Shown piece by piece: positions 12,580 to 23,505 of a DNA stretch of 64,000 nucleotides. Source of the DNA: Dioscorea cayenensis subsp. rotundata (Eukaryota; Streptophyta; Magnoliopsida; Dioscoreales; Dioscoreaceae); contig NW_024086904.1 of NCBI RefSeq assembly GCF_009730915.1, forward strand, positions 28,827-92,826, read 5' to 3'. A program made the translations under genes and the position numbers. The notes below the pieces were generated by a model. That model was given only the letters and a program-made list of their open reading frames with translations. It searched no databases and had not been told where the DNA came from. Every line of letters starts with the position of its first letter. The first letter of the stretch is position 1.

Positions 12580-12900
12580 TTTGTATACTGCGAGGTTAAT
12601 TTTTTGGGAGGCTACTTTTGTAAAACTGTAGATTGTTCTCAAATGGAAAACTCCGCAACTTTTTGTATGGAATTGTATTTTTTTCTATTAAACTACAGCT
12701 TAATGAAAATATAATGTTTTAATTGTTCTTCTTAAAGTGCAGCTCTTTTTTTCCTTTTGGTACAACTGCAGTTGCTATATAGAAGTGTGGAGTTAATTTT
12801 TGGGATGTTACTAAACTTTGTATCTGTTTCTTTTCGGTAACCTATCTTTACTTTGTATTAAAAAAGGTCACCTATGTTATCTTTGTTTTTCAACAGAAGG
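12580..12900 (+). repeat. Internal copies of the MULE terminal repeat
   Basis: At 12593-12615 there is a GAGGTTAATTTTTTGGGAGG stretch, and at 12790-12890 a longer diverged copy of the outer terminal repeat (AGTTAATTTTTGGGATG, then GGTAACCTATC and AAAAAGGTCACC). Both are in the same orientation as the left end, so they are older nested ends or duplicated subterminal sites. Confidence 0.6.
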
Positions 12901-13162
12901 TCACCCAAGTGTAGTTTTGTAAGCATGGCTTTTTTCCTAAATTTCAGATCCTATAATTTTCTTCTTAAGAGGGTGTTTGTATGTATATGGAATTTCTGAA
13001 ACTTGTTAGGTATAAATGTTTGAACAAGAGCACACTTTTCTCAAGATAAATGTCTTATTTCATTTTAATGTATGTAGTAACTCTAATTTATCATGTTTTC
13101 AACAAATAAATGAAAAACCTAACCCATGTTTACAGAAAAACCAAAAGTCATCTCAAATCATC

Positions 13163-13276
13163 AAGAACAAATTCATTTATTCCAATATACCAATGTTTAC
13201 AAGAACAAATTCAATTATTCCAATACACCGATGTTTACAAGAACAAATTCATTTATTCCAATACACCAATGTTTAC
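13163..13276 (+). repeat. Minisatellite, three 38-bp units
   Basis: Three head-to-tail units of 38 bases (13163-13200, 13201-13238, 13239-13276) begin AAGAACAAATTCATTTATTC with only a few substitutions. The unit is not a multiple of three, so the overlapping open frames are a by-product. It lies in the 3' part of the MULE. Confidence 0.85.
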
Positions 13277-13697
13277 AAGAAACCCACAAATCATCAAAAA
13301 CAACAGCTTCTGAATATAGACCAAACCTTAGATGTGAATCCCAATTAACAAATCATCCCATGTTTTGAGAAATAAAAATCAATAATTATAACAACATATG
13401 GGTCAAAAAGATAGAAATTGCCCACTTTAATTGGTCGCATTGTTCACTTGTTGGCAAGGTCTTGCTAGGCCATTTCTTTTCCTATAGAGCCTCACTTATC
13501 ACCGTTGTTATGCCCTACTGGATATATTGCACACCATCTCCGAAGAATGGAAAAAGGCACGAGACTCACCCCTTCTTCCCCGGCCCAGCTTGGCATTGTC
13601 CTCTTCCCGCCTGGCTTGCCATTGTCCTTTGCCCTCAAATCGCAGGGAGAAACCATTAACAGGGACAAGAGAACATGAAGACTGATGACTTATATAG

Positions 13698-13931
13698 GTG
13701 GAAGGTTGACGAGGCAACTTGTCCAGATGGGTTGTCCAATGTGGAAAACCTTAGGCGTTAATCCACTGACTCGTAAGTTGGCCTCCACATCAGCAATTAA
13801 CAGCTTGGATTAGATGCGTGACCGCCGTGAAACACAAACATAATCTAGGTAACCTTTTTGATACAAATTAAAGATTGGTTACCTAAAAGAAACAAACCTA
13901 AATTTCAGTAGCCTCCCAAAAAATTAACTCA
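13698..13931 (-). repeat. Right terminal inverted repeat of the MULE
   Basis: Reverse complement of 6069-6310. Just inside it, at 13689-13697, the minus strand reads CCTATATAAG, a TATA-like box pointing inward. The left repeat has no equivalent. Confidence 0.87.
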
Positions 13932-14042
13932 TAACCTGTCTCATATATATACATGCACATATATATTTTTCATATCTTTTATCTTTTATGCTGAAGAAAT
14001 TTAAAGGACCACAAATTGAAATTTGTTGATTATATAATGAGC

Positions 14043-14086
14043 TTTTCATTGTCGATATATATATATATATATATCGACAATGAAAA
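14043..14086. repeat. Perfect 44-bp palindrome
   Basis: TTTTCATTGTCG, twenty bases of alternating AT, then CGACAATGAAAA: a perfect self-complementary sequence able to form a cruciform or hairpin. It lies 110 bases outside the right end of the MULE. Confidence 0.9.
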
Positions 14087-14089
14087 TGT

Positions 14090-15555
14090 CATATTTTATT
14101 CCTCTCGTTATTGGGGAGGTCATATTTTTTTTTTCCTTTCATTAATAAAAATTGAATTCAAGTGCTTTGTCCCCCACTTTCTTAAAAATATAATAGTAGT
14201 AATTAAATGTGATTATTTAATATTTTATCTATTTATTTTAATTTTTGACGTATCGAGATTGGGGTTCTTTCCTTTGTATTTTTTTTTTACAAAATAAATA
14301 AATCATAATTTATTTAAAAATAATAATCAAAGATATAATCCCTCAAAGTAGTAGAACTCAAGAAAATAGCACAAAGAGAAAGAGAAATAATGCGTCCACT
14401 ATGAGTGGAGCACATGAAAGAAAAGAATAATAAACATTAAGTATAACACTCCCCTAGAACATAAGATCAAGACACAATTTAGGAAGTCATACATCTCTAG
14501 GAGAGTTCCTAAAAAAGGAACTCTGATTAGTTTAGATTATTACCGGCACAATTTTTTTTGCGGTTACTTCACTCAATCCTCTGGTTTAACTAACTCCAAA
14601 CTCTTCTTTATTGTGTTGGCCAACTCTTTTAGCTAGCTTTTGTTTTTTTTGTTCATGTGCTGCAAATACCTATAGTATATATATGTGAGTAATTTTAATA
14701 ATTAAAATTAGAGACGACAGAAAACAACTTTTGAAAATGCACATATTTCTTTCTAACCAAACATTTGAGAAAATCGTTTGAATAAAATATCAAAAATATC
14801 TTTACTCTGTCTTATAGAAGGTGGGGTCTTTTATAGCCGTTGCATATCACATATCTGTCAGAGAGTCAAAAAGGTGAGTCAATCTTATACTCCAACCAAA
14901 ACATTCCTAAATGCACGTTGCAAAGGGTCAATACATCAATAAGTGATCCCTTGCTTTTTTCAGTTTTGTTTATTGCATTAACGACAAGTGTTTTAATCTA
15001 AATAAAAAGGTTTTTCATCTAATTTATTGTATTGTCCATGAACAGTGATTTTAGTCAACACCATTTTACTTGATAATAATTAATTGAAGGTTAATTAGTC
15101 AAAATTTTATTGATATGTTTATATTTTATGAATCATATGCATTTATTTTTATTGTATTTGCCAATAAAAAAGATATATATAAATAAAATGGCCTCTATCA
15201 TATTAAATGCTTTAAAAAAAGAAAAAGAAAAACGGGTCGCTTCAACCACCAAGATCGTAGTAGGTGGAAGCGTGGGACAAAAAAACCTCTCAATATTATA
15301 ATTGAATACTATATATGTATATATATATATATCTTAAATAATAACAACAGCAGCAACAGAAAAATGAGGCTTCTCTACTTCTTTATCACTTTACGAACAC
15401 GTTAATGAGAAAGCAGAGAAAATATATTAATCGGCTAAAATAGACTTTTGGTTAACACGTACATAAGGGAGTTAGTTGGCTGTATACAAAAGTATTCATT
15501 AAAATCATTCTCGGTTAAATCCTTTGACAAGTTTCTTATTGACGGTGGTGCTCGT
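14090..15555. other. Intergenic DNA, no gene seen
   Basis: AT-rich with a T run near 14280 and a (TA) run near 15310-15335. No homology recognised. Confidence 0.4.
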
Positions 15556-15559
15556 TGTC

Positions 15560-16370
15560 CTCTTTATACTCAATTCTGAAAATTAGGATGCCTAAGTAAA
15601 ATTACTTTATTTTGTTGGGTTGCTTGGAATGATAAACTCCTCACACTCACAAATCTCTTCAATAAAGGGTGCAACTTTCAAAATGCCACCGACACCTGTG
15701 TCCTTTGTCACAGTACCTCTAAGACCGTAGATCATCTGTTCATAGATTGCATTTACTAGTCACGAATTTGGTCCTTCGTCTCACAAGTATTCGACATACA
15801 CCTTAAACCTTCTTCTGTTTTGAAGATTTGGACCACTTGGATCCCTTCCTTTCAAACACATCTCCAACCCTTTTGCGATCTTTGCACCAGAGCTATTTTA
15901 TGGAACATTTGGCTTAAGCGAAATAACTGCATATTTCAATTCTTCGCATTACCTCCTCACACTTTAATGATTAAAATTGCTTATATGCTTCTGTCTTGGT
16001 TCTTAGCAGCAGCAAGCAACCATCAGCAGTCCCTTATTGAGGCTTCACAGAAGGTCAAGCACTCGCTTAATTTCATCAGTGCTAGGGTTTCTAATAATTC
16101 CGGCGATCCAAAACCCTAATCTTGCCCGAGAGTAGTTCACTGCTCCTTTCAACTTCGCAAACATGTGCTCTCAGATGATGGCTTTAGTTTACTAAGTTGT
16201 TATATTTACTTTATACCTTTCCTTTTTGCTTATTCTAGTTGTTTTTGCCTCATCCCTGGTGAGAGCTTCTGTATTTTATTTTTCTTATTTGTCTATTCTA
16301 TATTTGTTTGAGCTGATTCTTTTCAATAAAGCAGTGATTTATCCACTTTTTGTATATTAAAAAAAAATCA
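15560..16370 (+). pseudogene. LINE retrotransposon 3' end, 5'-truncated
   Basis: Translation gives the zinc-binding region found at the C-terminus of plant LINE reverse transcriptases: CVLCHSTSKTVDHLFIDC, an in-frame stop, then IWSFVSQVF and, from 15820, WIPSFQTHLQPFCDLCTRAILWNIWLKRNNCIFQ. The frame ends at 16117-16119. About 200 bases of T-rich 3' untranslated sequence follow, with AATAAAGCAGTG and a terminal A run near 16360. Truncation at the 5' side and an A tail are normal for LINE insertions. Confidence 0.75.
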
Positions 16371-16461
16371 CAAACTCAAACAATTCTTTATCCTCACTCA
16401 CAAGTTTTATAGGTTCAAATATCACTCATCCACTCATAATAAAAAAATTAAAAATTAAAAA

Positions 16462-16745
16462 TTAAAAACAGTAACATTATACTCAATAATAACAAGGCCA
16501 GCAATTGCATTCAAAGAGTTAAGGTTTGCATGCAAACCCACTCACCACCCTAATTGAACTTATGAAGGGGGAGCTCCCTCTCTGTTTCCGGCACCGGAAT
16601 TCCTTGAAAACACACTGATCAAGCTACCACTGATTTGAACGGAAGTGAATCCAAAGTCCACCATAAAGAGTATCAAACCTTTGAGTTTGGATAAGGACCC
16701 TTAATCAGCCAGGACCACTGAGGTTACTGCACTGGGTGGTCTCCA
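16462..16745 (-). pseudogene. Dirigent relic with internal deletions
   Basis: The minus strand preserves, in order, the GGTGGTCTCC (GDHPTT) segment, a shortened middle with the GFTS segment and FSRN codons, and the EYNVT-like end. Most of the middle is missing and frames change repeatedly. It lies about 1 kb downstream of the intact copy at 17788-18357. Confidence 0.7.
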
Positions 16746-16759
16746 AAAACAAGAGGGAG

Positions 16760-16995
16760 GTGATAAGCGTTTTTTTTATGAATAATAGGTGATAAGCGTT
16801 TTTTTTTATGAATAATAACCAGTACTAAACAGTACTGGAGCCCGGATGTATAGTTTATGTATATTATAAAAATAATATAATAATCCCTGGTGAACAGTGT
16901 ATGAATACTGCGAGGAATATTAATGCCGGGGGAGGAATTTGAACCCATAACCTCCCTTTTACACTTTAATTTCATACTATTAGACTATCCAATGG
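16760..16995 (-). mobile_element. SINE-like element
   Basis: On the minus strand, from about 16995, a TGGATAGTCTAATAG stretch resembles an A box and GGTTCAAATTCC at about 16933-16944 resembles a B box of an RNA polymerase III promoter, as in tRNA-derived SINEs. The distal end (16765-16818) holds two copies of a GTGATAAGCG plus T8 plus ATGAATAATA unit. Boundaries are uncertain. Confidence 0.4.
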
Positions 16996-16999
16996 TTGA

Positions 17000-17780
17000 C
17001 TTGATCATCGCAATCTAGCTATAAGTTTATCATTTTGTCCCATAGATCTTTTTTAGGATTGGAAATAGGGAATAGTCTAATTATAGGCAATGGTTTTTTT
17101 CTAAGATGAAATCCATTGAAAATGGATGACATATTTATTAATTATATAGTTTTATAGGTGATTGCGGCACAAGTTGATCAATTATTGTGCTTTGTTAATG
17201 AAAAGAATTTAAGTTAAAATGGAGATTTGTTGGTGACTTTATATAGTATAGCCATAGGCCGAGAATTTACTCAATGAAACTATTTCTAAAATATTGACAC
17301 ACTCTCTATGTCACATCACATGCTCATAAATATATATATATATACACACACCACTTGCTTATGAAGCCCCCAAAGAGAGTCACGGGGAGAATGGTAGTGT
17401 CAAGTGTGGCATAGTGTACGTGCATGTGAGACAATATTAAAAACATCCACTAAGCCATATTCTATTCATAATATATATCTCCCTGGAATTTTTTCACATT
17501 AGTGTTTACATTCTTCTTCTTTATTATTATCTTACATTCAATCTTGTTGTTGTTTCAATTTGAGTGTGATTAACTGTCAGACTACTCCCCAACATCATCA
17601 TAGAGATCATACAAATAACAAAATATTACAAATATATAATTAATTAAGCTGATGATCTACTTTCTTTAATTACCATTTTACCATAATAATCTTTTAAAAA
17701 AAACCAAAATACTACAAGTACTGACCAAGAAACTTCAGATTATTCATCAAATAAAAGTTACAACAGATACACATAATTAA
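17000..17780. other. Intergenic DNA downstream of the 18-kb dirigent gene
   Basis: No gene seen. There is a (TA) run at 17332-17345, and AT-rich 3' flank adjoins the gene. Confidence 0.4.
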
Positions 17781-17787
17781 TTAAAAA

Positions 17788-18357
17788 TTAAATTTCATAA
17801 TGAAAAACTGTAACATCATACTCAACTACAGCACCAGCACCAGTTAAATTGAATGAATAAGTATGAAGCTTTGCAAAGCCACGAGCAAGCCGGAACTTTC
17901 CCCGGCCACCGACGACGGCCATCTCTCTATCAGTTTCCAACACCGGATTCCTAGAAAACAAAGTAATGGAGCTACCATTGAACTCACCGGACGTGAACCC
18001 AATATCCATAACAAAGATAAGCACCACCTTATCCTGCATTTCAAACACGTAAAAACCTTGTGCATGTCCTACAACCGTTGATTTTGGATCAGGACCATCA
18101 GTTAAAGGGTCATCAGCTACGTACACAGCATTAGAGGGTGCTAGATTACTTGGGCTAATCACTGTGCCTATGGGATAGGCCACCGGTACGGTGGTGGGGT
18201 GGTCTCCGTTGAGGGTGTCATGGAAATAGAAGTGGAGTCTTGTCACCTTCTCTTTGCCTAAGTATGCATGGCCTTCTATATTTGTTATCATCCATGAATG
18301 AGAAACCAAGATGACAGCAATGAGAACAACAAGGTTTCCATTCATTATCTTCTTCAT
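17788..18357 (-). CDS. Dirigent protein, intact
   Basis: A single-exon gene of 189 codons. The start chosen is the ATG at 18355-18357 (MKKIMNGNLVVLIAVILV), which opens directly with a signal peptide; cleavage is plausible after GHA (residue 31). A longer in-frame ATG at 18457-18459 would add 34 residues translated largely from a CT repeat (Arg-Glu repeats) and would bury the signal peptide, so it is rejected. The mature protein has the dirigent signatures YLGKEKVTRLHFYFHD, DDPLTDGPDPKSTVVG, GFTSGEFNGSS, VVGGRGKFRLARGFA and a VEYDVTVFHYE end. N-glycosylation sites are at NGSS and NLT. Family role: an apoplastic beta-barrel protein that directs stereo- or regioselective coupling of phenoxy radicals; the substrate is unknown here. 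It is the most divergent intact copy of the array. Confidence 0.92.
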   Translation of the reverse strand: MKKIMNGNLVVLIAVILVSHSWMITNIEGHAYLGKEKVTRLHFYFHDTLNGDHPTTVPVAYPIGTVISPSNLAPSNAVYVADDPLTDGPDPKSTVVGHAQGFYVFEMQDKVVLIFVMDIGFTSGEFNGSSITLFSRNPVLETDREMAVVGGRGKFRLARGFAKLHTYSFNLTGAGAVVEYDVTVFHYEI

Positions 18358-18359
18358 GA

Positions 18360-18360
<1 letters not shown>

Positions 18361-18387
<27 letters not shown>
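18361..18387 (-). repeat. (GA)n/(CT)n microsatellite in the 5' leader
   Basis: Thirteen CT dinucleotides lie just upstream of the chosen start codon; read on the coding strand they are GA repeats. Such tracts are common in plant 5' leaders and may bind GAGA-repeat-binding factors. The GA run also creates the Arg-Glu coding extension noted for the gene. Confidence 0.85.
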
Positions 18388-18392
<5 letters not shown>

Positions 18393-18469
18393 GTGAGTAG
18401 TACGTGTGTGTCACTGTCAGAGCCCGTGTGTTGGGTGTTTCGTAAACATGCACTCTCATTTTGTAAGCT

Positions 18470-19265
18470 TGGAAGAGGGTTTTTCTTTTTCTTTTTTTTT
18501 TCCTTTATGTTTTTTCAGTTTTTTGGTGGGTGGCGAGGCCGCGAGGGGATGCATTTTCTTCTTTTTAAAAAATCAAAATTTAAATTTTTTAGAAAAAAAA
18601 AATCATATTATAATCAACTTAAAACCTAAATCTCCTTTCGTCATTATTAGTCAGTCAATTTTTTTAATAAAATAAATATAATTAAAACTTAAGAAACGAA
18701 TACACGAAACAGAAAAAAATGGTTAAAAAATAATAGAAATTAAAAAAAGGCAAAAAAATGCACTGCTAGATAACTTTAAAAAATAAAAATAAAAACTATT
18801 ACTCATCACTGTCAACAAATTAATTATAGTCGCACATGTGTTCATATGATTTGTCAAGATTTAAAGTATAATCACAATTTAAATTGATAGATGGACCATC
18901 AAAATTATGAGAGTGAACAATTAATATTTATAATAATAAATAATATTTAAAAATAATCATTTATTTAGTAAAAGGATTTTTTTTAAAAAAAAAGAGCGGA
19001 TAACCACGTGCATTAACTACAGTAAAGGAGAAAATTATTCACTAATTTTTAGCATAGGTTTTTGTGTTTTATTAAGGAAAAAATTTTGTAGATGGAGGGA
19101 AGCAATACATTTGATATGATATTTAATTTTACAATGACATCTTATGTGGTACTCCCAAAGTTTTTAGCTTATTTTTATTTTATCAAAAAGTTTGACTTTT
19201 ATTATTCTTTTTTATTAATCTACATGTGATGTCTGAAGACTCCCCAAATCTTATATATTTGATTT
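18470..19265. other. Upstream DNA of the 18-kb dirigent gene
   Basis: Homopolymer T and A runs. No gene, and no TATA box I would defend. Confidence 0.4.
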
Positions 19266-19268
19266 AAA

Positions 19269-19705
19269 TTTAAACCTGACCCTGGTTCGATTCAAACCAT
19301 AGAATTAAACCCAAATTGATACTATTAGAACCGAACCGGAATCGTAAAAATGATTTTGGTTCCAAACCGAAATATTAAACCGGAATTTTAATTAAGGTTC
19401 CTGTTAAGATTCTTATGGGAACTCGAACCGAACCGAAACTGAACTGCTGGTTCTAATTTTATTTTTATTTTTTAAATAAAAGTATTTATAATATAATTTT
19501 TTTATAAATTTTAATTAATCGGAACTAAATTATTTGGAACCAAATTATTTAGAACCAAACCGGAACTGAAACTGTATTAGAACCGAACATAGAACCATAA
19601 TCTTAAGACTACAATTCGGTTTCGGTTCTATAGCTTATAAAATTGGAACCAGCAGTTTCAAATCAGAATCGAACCGAAACTGAACCGTGGTTAGGTCTAT
19701 TTAAA
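19269..19705. mobile_element. MITE-like element with GAACCGAAC repeats
   Basis: Inverted ends TTTAAACCTGACC and GGTTAGGTCTATTTAAA bound a segment full of GAACCGAACC / GGTTCGGTTC motifs in both orientations with an AT-rich centre, the style of non-autonomous hAT-type elements. A clean target duplication is not resolved. Confidence 0.55.
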
Positions 19706-19709
19706 GTCT

Positions 19710-20655
19710 TATAAATTTTGTAAGATGGTGTTATAATTGAATATGGTGACACTAGAAACTAAGTCATTGCTACATTGGTTTGACTATATATTTTAAGAAA
19801 CTCTTATTTTAATGTTTTTTTTAATTCACTAAATTGTTTAGAACTTGTAGCTTTGTGTTTATAACAAAAGAAAATGATTAAAAAAAATCTTATTGTTATT
19901 AAAATAATACTTGAAGTCATTTATTAAAATAAATGATGATTTGTTATTATTAAACTATAAATAATGCTTGGCCTCATAGTGAGCATGTGTATTAATTTAT
20001 CTCTTTATTTACAAAACTTCAACGGTTTATAATATATAATTAATTTTCGGATTTTAATGTTCCGCAACTTGAGCTGGATGAGAATTTAATTCAATCTAGC
20101 AAGTTGTCTAAAGAGTTTATTATGCATAGGAAAGCTATATATCACACATGGGTGCCATTTATTTTATTTTATTTAACAAAATTAGAACCATAATTAGTTA
20201 AGATAAAGATAAATACATAGGTATATTAGCCACAGTGACTTATAGACTTCTCTGGAATGCACTATAAATAACTTGAAGAATATCCCTATTATGCAATCCT
20301 AGAGATGAATGAGAGTGCTCCTCATACAAATCTATCATAAAAAATCACGTGCTTCATACAAGATGAGGGGTTTGAACATGAGACCTGTCAAATATACAAG
20401 ACGAAGGTACTATATGCTTCATACAAGGTGAAGGGTTTGAACTTGAGATCTCTCAAACCTGTCAAACGTACAAAGTGTAGGATTTACACTGCACCTTTGT
20501 TTCTAATAGATTTTTGTAAAATCATTATTATACTGAAATTATAGAGATTTTTTTTTGAGTGAATTATCTTTTAATATCTTACAACTAGATTTAGAAAACA
20601 AGAATTGCAAACAAAATTGTACCTTAATTAAAATATGCATTAAACGCCCATAATT
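19710..20655. other. Intergenic DNA with a short tandem repeat
   Basis: At about 20348-20475 a segment with GTGCTTCATACAAGATGAGG and a GGTTTGAAC motif occurs twice in tandem with differences. No gene. Confidence 0.4.
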
Positions 20656-20659
20656 AATT

Positions 20660-21056
20660 GGTAGAATATCCAGGTTAGTCCTGTACTCTTTTCACTTATC
20701 ATTTTAGTCATCATACTTCAATTTAAGCTCTTTTAATTCCTCTACTCTTTGAATAAATGCAATGAAGTCCCCAAAATTGTATTAATCATAAAAATAATTA
20801 ATATTCTCTACACAATTCATCCATAATAATCATTGTAGTGTACATAATTTAGAAAAATAATACAAATTCTTTACCTTTTATACGAACCATAGAATGTATG
20901 AGCACTAAAAGTTATTAATCGGCATGTTCAAAGAGTAGATGAGAGACTTGATTGCATTCATTTAAAGAGTAGAGATATTAAAAAGGCTTAAATTGAAGTA
21001 AAAGAACTAAAAAGGTAGATTGAAAAGAGTGCAGGGACTAACCTTGGAATTCTACC
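20660..21056. mobile_element. MITE with about 100-bp inverted ends
   Basis: The left end GGTAGAATATCCAGGTTAGT and the reverse complement of the right end GGTAGAATTCCAAGGTTAGT match and continue alignable for about 100 bases. The centre is AT-rich and non-coding. The long inverted ends suit a Mutator-type MITE. The target duplication is unclear. Confidence 0.7.
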
Positions 21057-21199
21057 TATTTTATACCTACCCATGATATACAACTAGCATATTCGTACAA
21101 AAAAATAAAAGAATTTTTTTATTTGATAAAAATTGGTTTGAATTGTCCTTATTATATTTAATTATAATTTTATACTCCTACTAAATAATTTCAGATCAT

Positions 21200-22140
21200 A
21201 ATTGGGCTAATATATATATATATATATATGCACCCCCATAATTGATATTTAATTTAGAGAATTAATCTAATTTTAAATTATAAAAAAAATTGTATATTTT
21301 TTATTTTCTGACAATGATATCTTTATATTGACAATTAATGAAAATAACATTGGCGAGCTCATTCAAATTCATATGATGCAACCACTATCACACAGTTGAA
21401 CTCTGTTTTCATTCATGTTTTTCATAATAGCATTTAAAAAGACCAGAAAACATACAACACTAGCCACAAGCACGATCTTAATCATGGAAAACCATTCACA
21501 ACTCACAAGCATTTCTTAATCATCCACAAATTCATATCTCACTCATTGATTTCATAATTAAAAACTGTAATTAACAGTATACTTTTTTTTCCCAAGATAA
21601 AGTAATTAACTCTATATTACAAAAACAGCAATATCATCATCAACAATAACAAAACCATAAATGTGTGAATGAATCCATTTAAAACTCTCTTTCATAATGA
21701 AAATAGCAACATTATTTTTTCACAGTCGCAGACACAGCCTTAAAATGCAGTAGATTACCATTGTTAATCCTCACATCCATATAACTTAGACACTTTAATT
21801 TTAATAATACTACAGTAACTTTGCAAAACACGCAATCTAACTGATTATCGATTATATATATATATATATTAAAAATAAATTTTCCGCAAGTTTAATTTTA
21901 ATTTTAATTTTTTATTATTATTTTATGGATTCTAGTTTTGGTGCCTAATTACTTCATATGATAATCCTTTGTCACTTACCACTCAATTTTTCTATTTCTT
22001 AATTACCTTCGTAACCATTTTGACAAAAATAAAAACTTCCAAGATTGAATATCTCTCTCATTCATAATGAGAAAAACAATATTCCAGCATTGAGTTTATT
22101 CAAGGAAACACATATTTAATAAACTCTGATGATCATCACT
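21200..22140. other. Duplicated dirigent 3' flank with faint relics
   Basis: 21210-21420 is repeated at 50750-50945 and 56165-56345. At 21546-21580 and 21689-21720, short stretches resemble the dirigent 3' end (CATAATGAAAA...GTAACATTAT-like), suggesting almost erased copies. No functional gene. Confidence 0.4.
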
Positions 22141-22147
22141 CTCACAA

Positions 22148-22711
22148 TTACTCATAATGAAAAATAGTAACATTATACTCAACAACAACAACATTGGCGG
22201 TTGCAGTCACTGTATGTAGCTCAGCAAACCCACGTGCCATTCTAAACTTCCCACGGCCACCAACAATAGCAATTTCCCTGTGATTTGTTTCCAATATAGG
22301 GTTTCTTGAAAACGCACTAATAGAACTACCATTAAACTCACCGGAAGTGAACCCACAGTCCACCATGAAGGCAACCATAAGCTTGTCCTGCCCTACAGAC
22401 ACTGCAAGTCCTTGAGCTTGCCCTACCACCTTTGAGTTTGGGTCTAATCCTTCAGTGAGAGGTACATCAAGGACATACACTGCCCCAAATGGCAAAGGAT
22501 TAGAGGCATTCATTATGGTGTCTTTAGGCTTGGCAACCAACACAGTAGTAGGGTGGTCTCCACTCGGTCTTTCTCGGAAGAAGAAGTGAAAGTGTGTGAC
22601 CTTCTCTTTACCTAAGGAGTAGTGGGCATGGCTAGCTTGTGAAACTATGGTTAGAACAAAGAGAAGGAGAAGATGAAGAATGATTACATTATTCATTCTT
22701 TCGTTGCTCAT
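22148..22711 (-). CDS. Dirigent protein, intact
   Basis: A single-exon gene of 187 codons with the ATG at 22709-22711. Residues 1-29 form a signal peptide ending SQASHA; the mature protein begins HYSLGKEKVTHFHFFF. Signatures: VLDVPLTEGLDPNSKVVGQAQG, GFTSGEFNGSSIS, FSRNPILETNHRE, VGGRGKFRMARGFAELH (about residues 150-166) and a VEYNVTIFHYE end. Length fits the family (180-195). Sequons lie at NASN, NGSS and NVT. By eye it differs at about 25 positions (near 87% identity) from the copy at 23756-24316, so the pair is a tandem duplicate. A TATA box lies about 55 bases upstream. The ETNHRE segment carries one residue more than ETDRE in the 18-kb copy. Likely secreted; substrate not predictable. 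Confidence 0.93.
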   Translation of the reverse strand: MSNERMNNVIILHLLLLFVLTIVSQASHAHYSLGKEKVTHFHFFFRERPSGDHPTTVLVAKPKDTIMNASNPLPFGAVYVLDVPLTEGLDPNSKVVGQAQGLAVSVGQDKLMVAFMVDCGFTSGEFNGSSISAFSRNPILETNHREIAIVGGRGKFRMARGFAELHTVTATANVVVVEYNVTIFHYE

Positions 22712-22760
22712 CTTATCTCTCTATTTCATTGCTTTTGGTCATGATTAATCCCCTTGTCTC

Positions 22761-22771
22761 ACATATATAGT
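22761..22771 (-). promoter_or_regulatory. TATA box of the 22-kb dirigent gene
   Basis: Minus-strand CACTATATATGTGAG lies about 55 bases upstream of the ATG, leaving a predicted leader of roughly 25 bases. Confidence 0.65.
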
Positions 22772-22905
22772 GAAAGATGTGGACATATTGTTTAATGAAA
22801 GAATGGATAGTCTAAAAGAATTCTTTAGTTGGTGCGTGTATAGTTGGCCGTCACTGATGGCACCCGTCCTGCTTAAATTCCTATGTTGCTATTGCTTCAC
22901 CAACT

Positions 22906-23230
22906 TATCTAATCACCTAAAGTTCATTGAATTTAGATGCCATTCAAGTGCAAGTGTTGGTGGTTTGCCATTAGAAGCAATAGAACTTTACAGATTAGAA
23001 AATGACATACATCAATCAATCTTAAACTTTTGACTCTTCTTTTAATTAAATATGTTAACATCCTAACCTTATCTTCTTTACCACCAGAAATGTTTTAAGA
23101 AATCCTCCCTTAAAATATCACCCAAAATTTATAAAAAAAAAAAAAAAATTGTCCATGTGAAAGTCTATTAAAGAATTGTTCTTATAAACCACTTTTATGA
23201 GCATAAGTTGAAAGAAATTGTGTATTATTA

Positions 23231-23261
<31 letters not shown>

Positions 23262-23505
23262 TTTTGAAACTTTGTAGAACTCTTAGAAATTTGTTTGCGT
23301 GCTCATTAAACCCACCAGGACAATCAAAGTCATTAACGGATGTACCCTGTCTAAATATATAATGATATAGAAAATATATTTTTTTAAGTCTCGTCAAGAA
23401 GAATTAGTAAATAACTCTATAAAACCAAAGAATTAATAATTTATTAATTTCAGTAACTCATCTAAACACACCATCTAAGTGATCAATGATCATTGATTAA
23501 ATATA
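22906..23505. repeat. Intergenic segment repeated at 48420-49605
   Basis: CTTCACCAACTTATCTAATC and the following 300 bases recur with few changes at 48422-48775. The part from TTTGTTTGCGTGCTCATTAA on recurs at 49400-49605, the distant copy being split by an LTR-like insertion. This shows that a dirigent-bearing segment was copied over about 25 kb. A (TTA)n/(TTTA)n tract is at 23222-23266. Confidence 0.8.

Larger units (their letters stand above)
6069..13931 (+). mobile_element. Mutator-like element (MULE), 7.9 kb
   Basis: Both ends carry the same inverted sequence, TGAGTTAATTTTTTGGGAGG at the left and its reverse complement at the right, continuing inward with few differences for about 240 bases. 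TAACCTGT flanks both ends (6061-6068 and 13932-13939). Because an A borders it, the duplication can also be read as the 9 bases usual for Mutator elements, ATAACCTGT. Inside, on the plus strand, are recognisable but broken MuDR-type transposase exons. The element sits just upstream of dirigent copy 2. The well-kept ends suggest it moved fairly recently, perhaps with transposase supplied by a relative, since its own gene has stops. Confidence 0.9.

Noticed and set aside
13016-13368. Three overlapping plus-strand frames with repeated peptides
   Set aside because: They come from the 38-bp minisatellite; all three frames are open because the unit has few stops and is not a multiple of three.
16920-16990. 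tRNA gene suggested by a B-box-like GGTTCAAATTCC
   Set aside because: No acceptor stem or anticodon arm can be folded; SINE-like context fits better.
18358-18459. Longer 223-codon form of the 18-kb dirigent protein as the main product
   Set aside because: The extension is translated from a CT microsatellite and would hide the signal peptide; paralogs start at the inner ATG.
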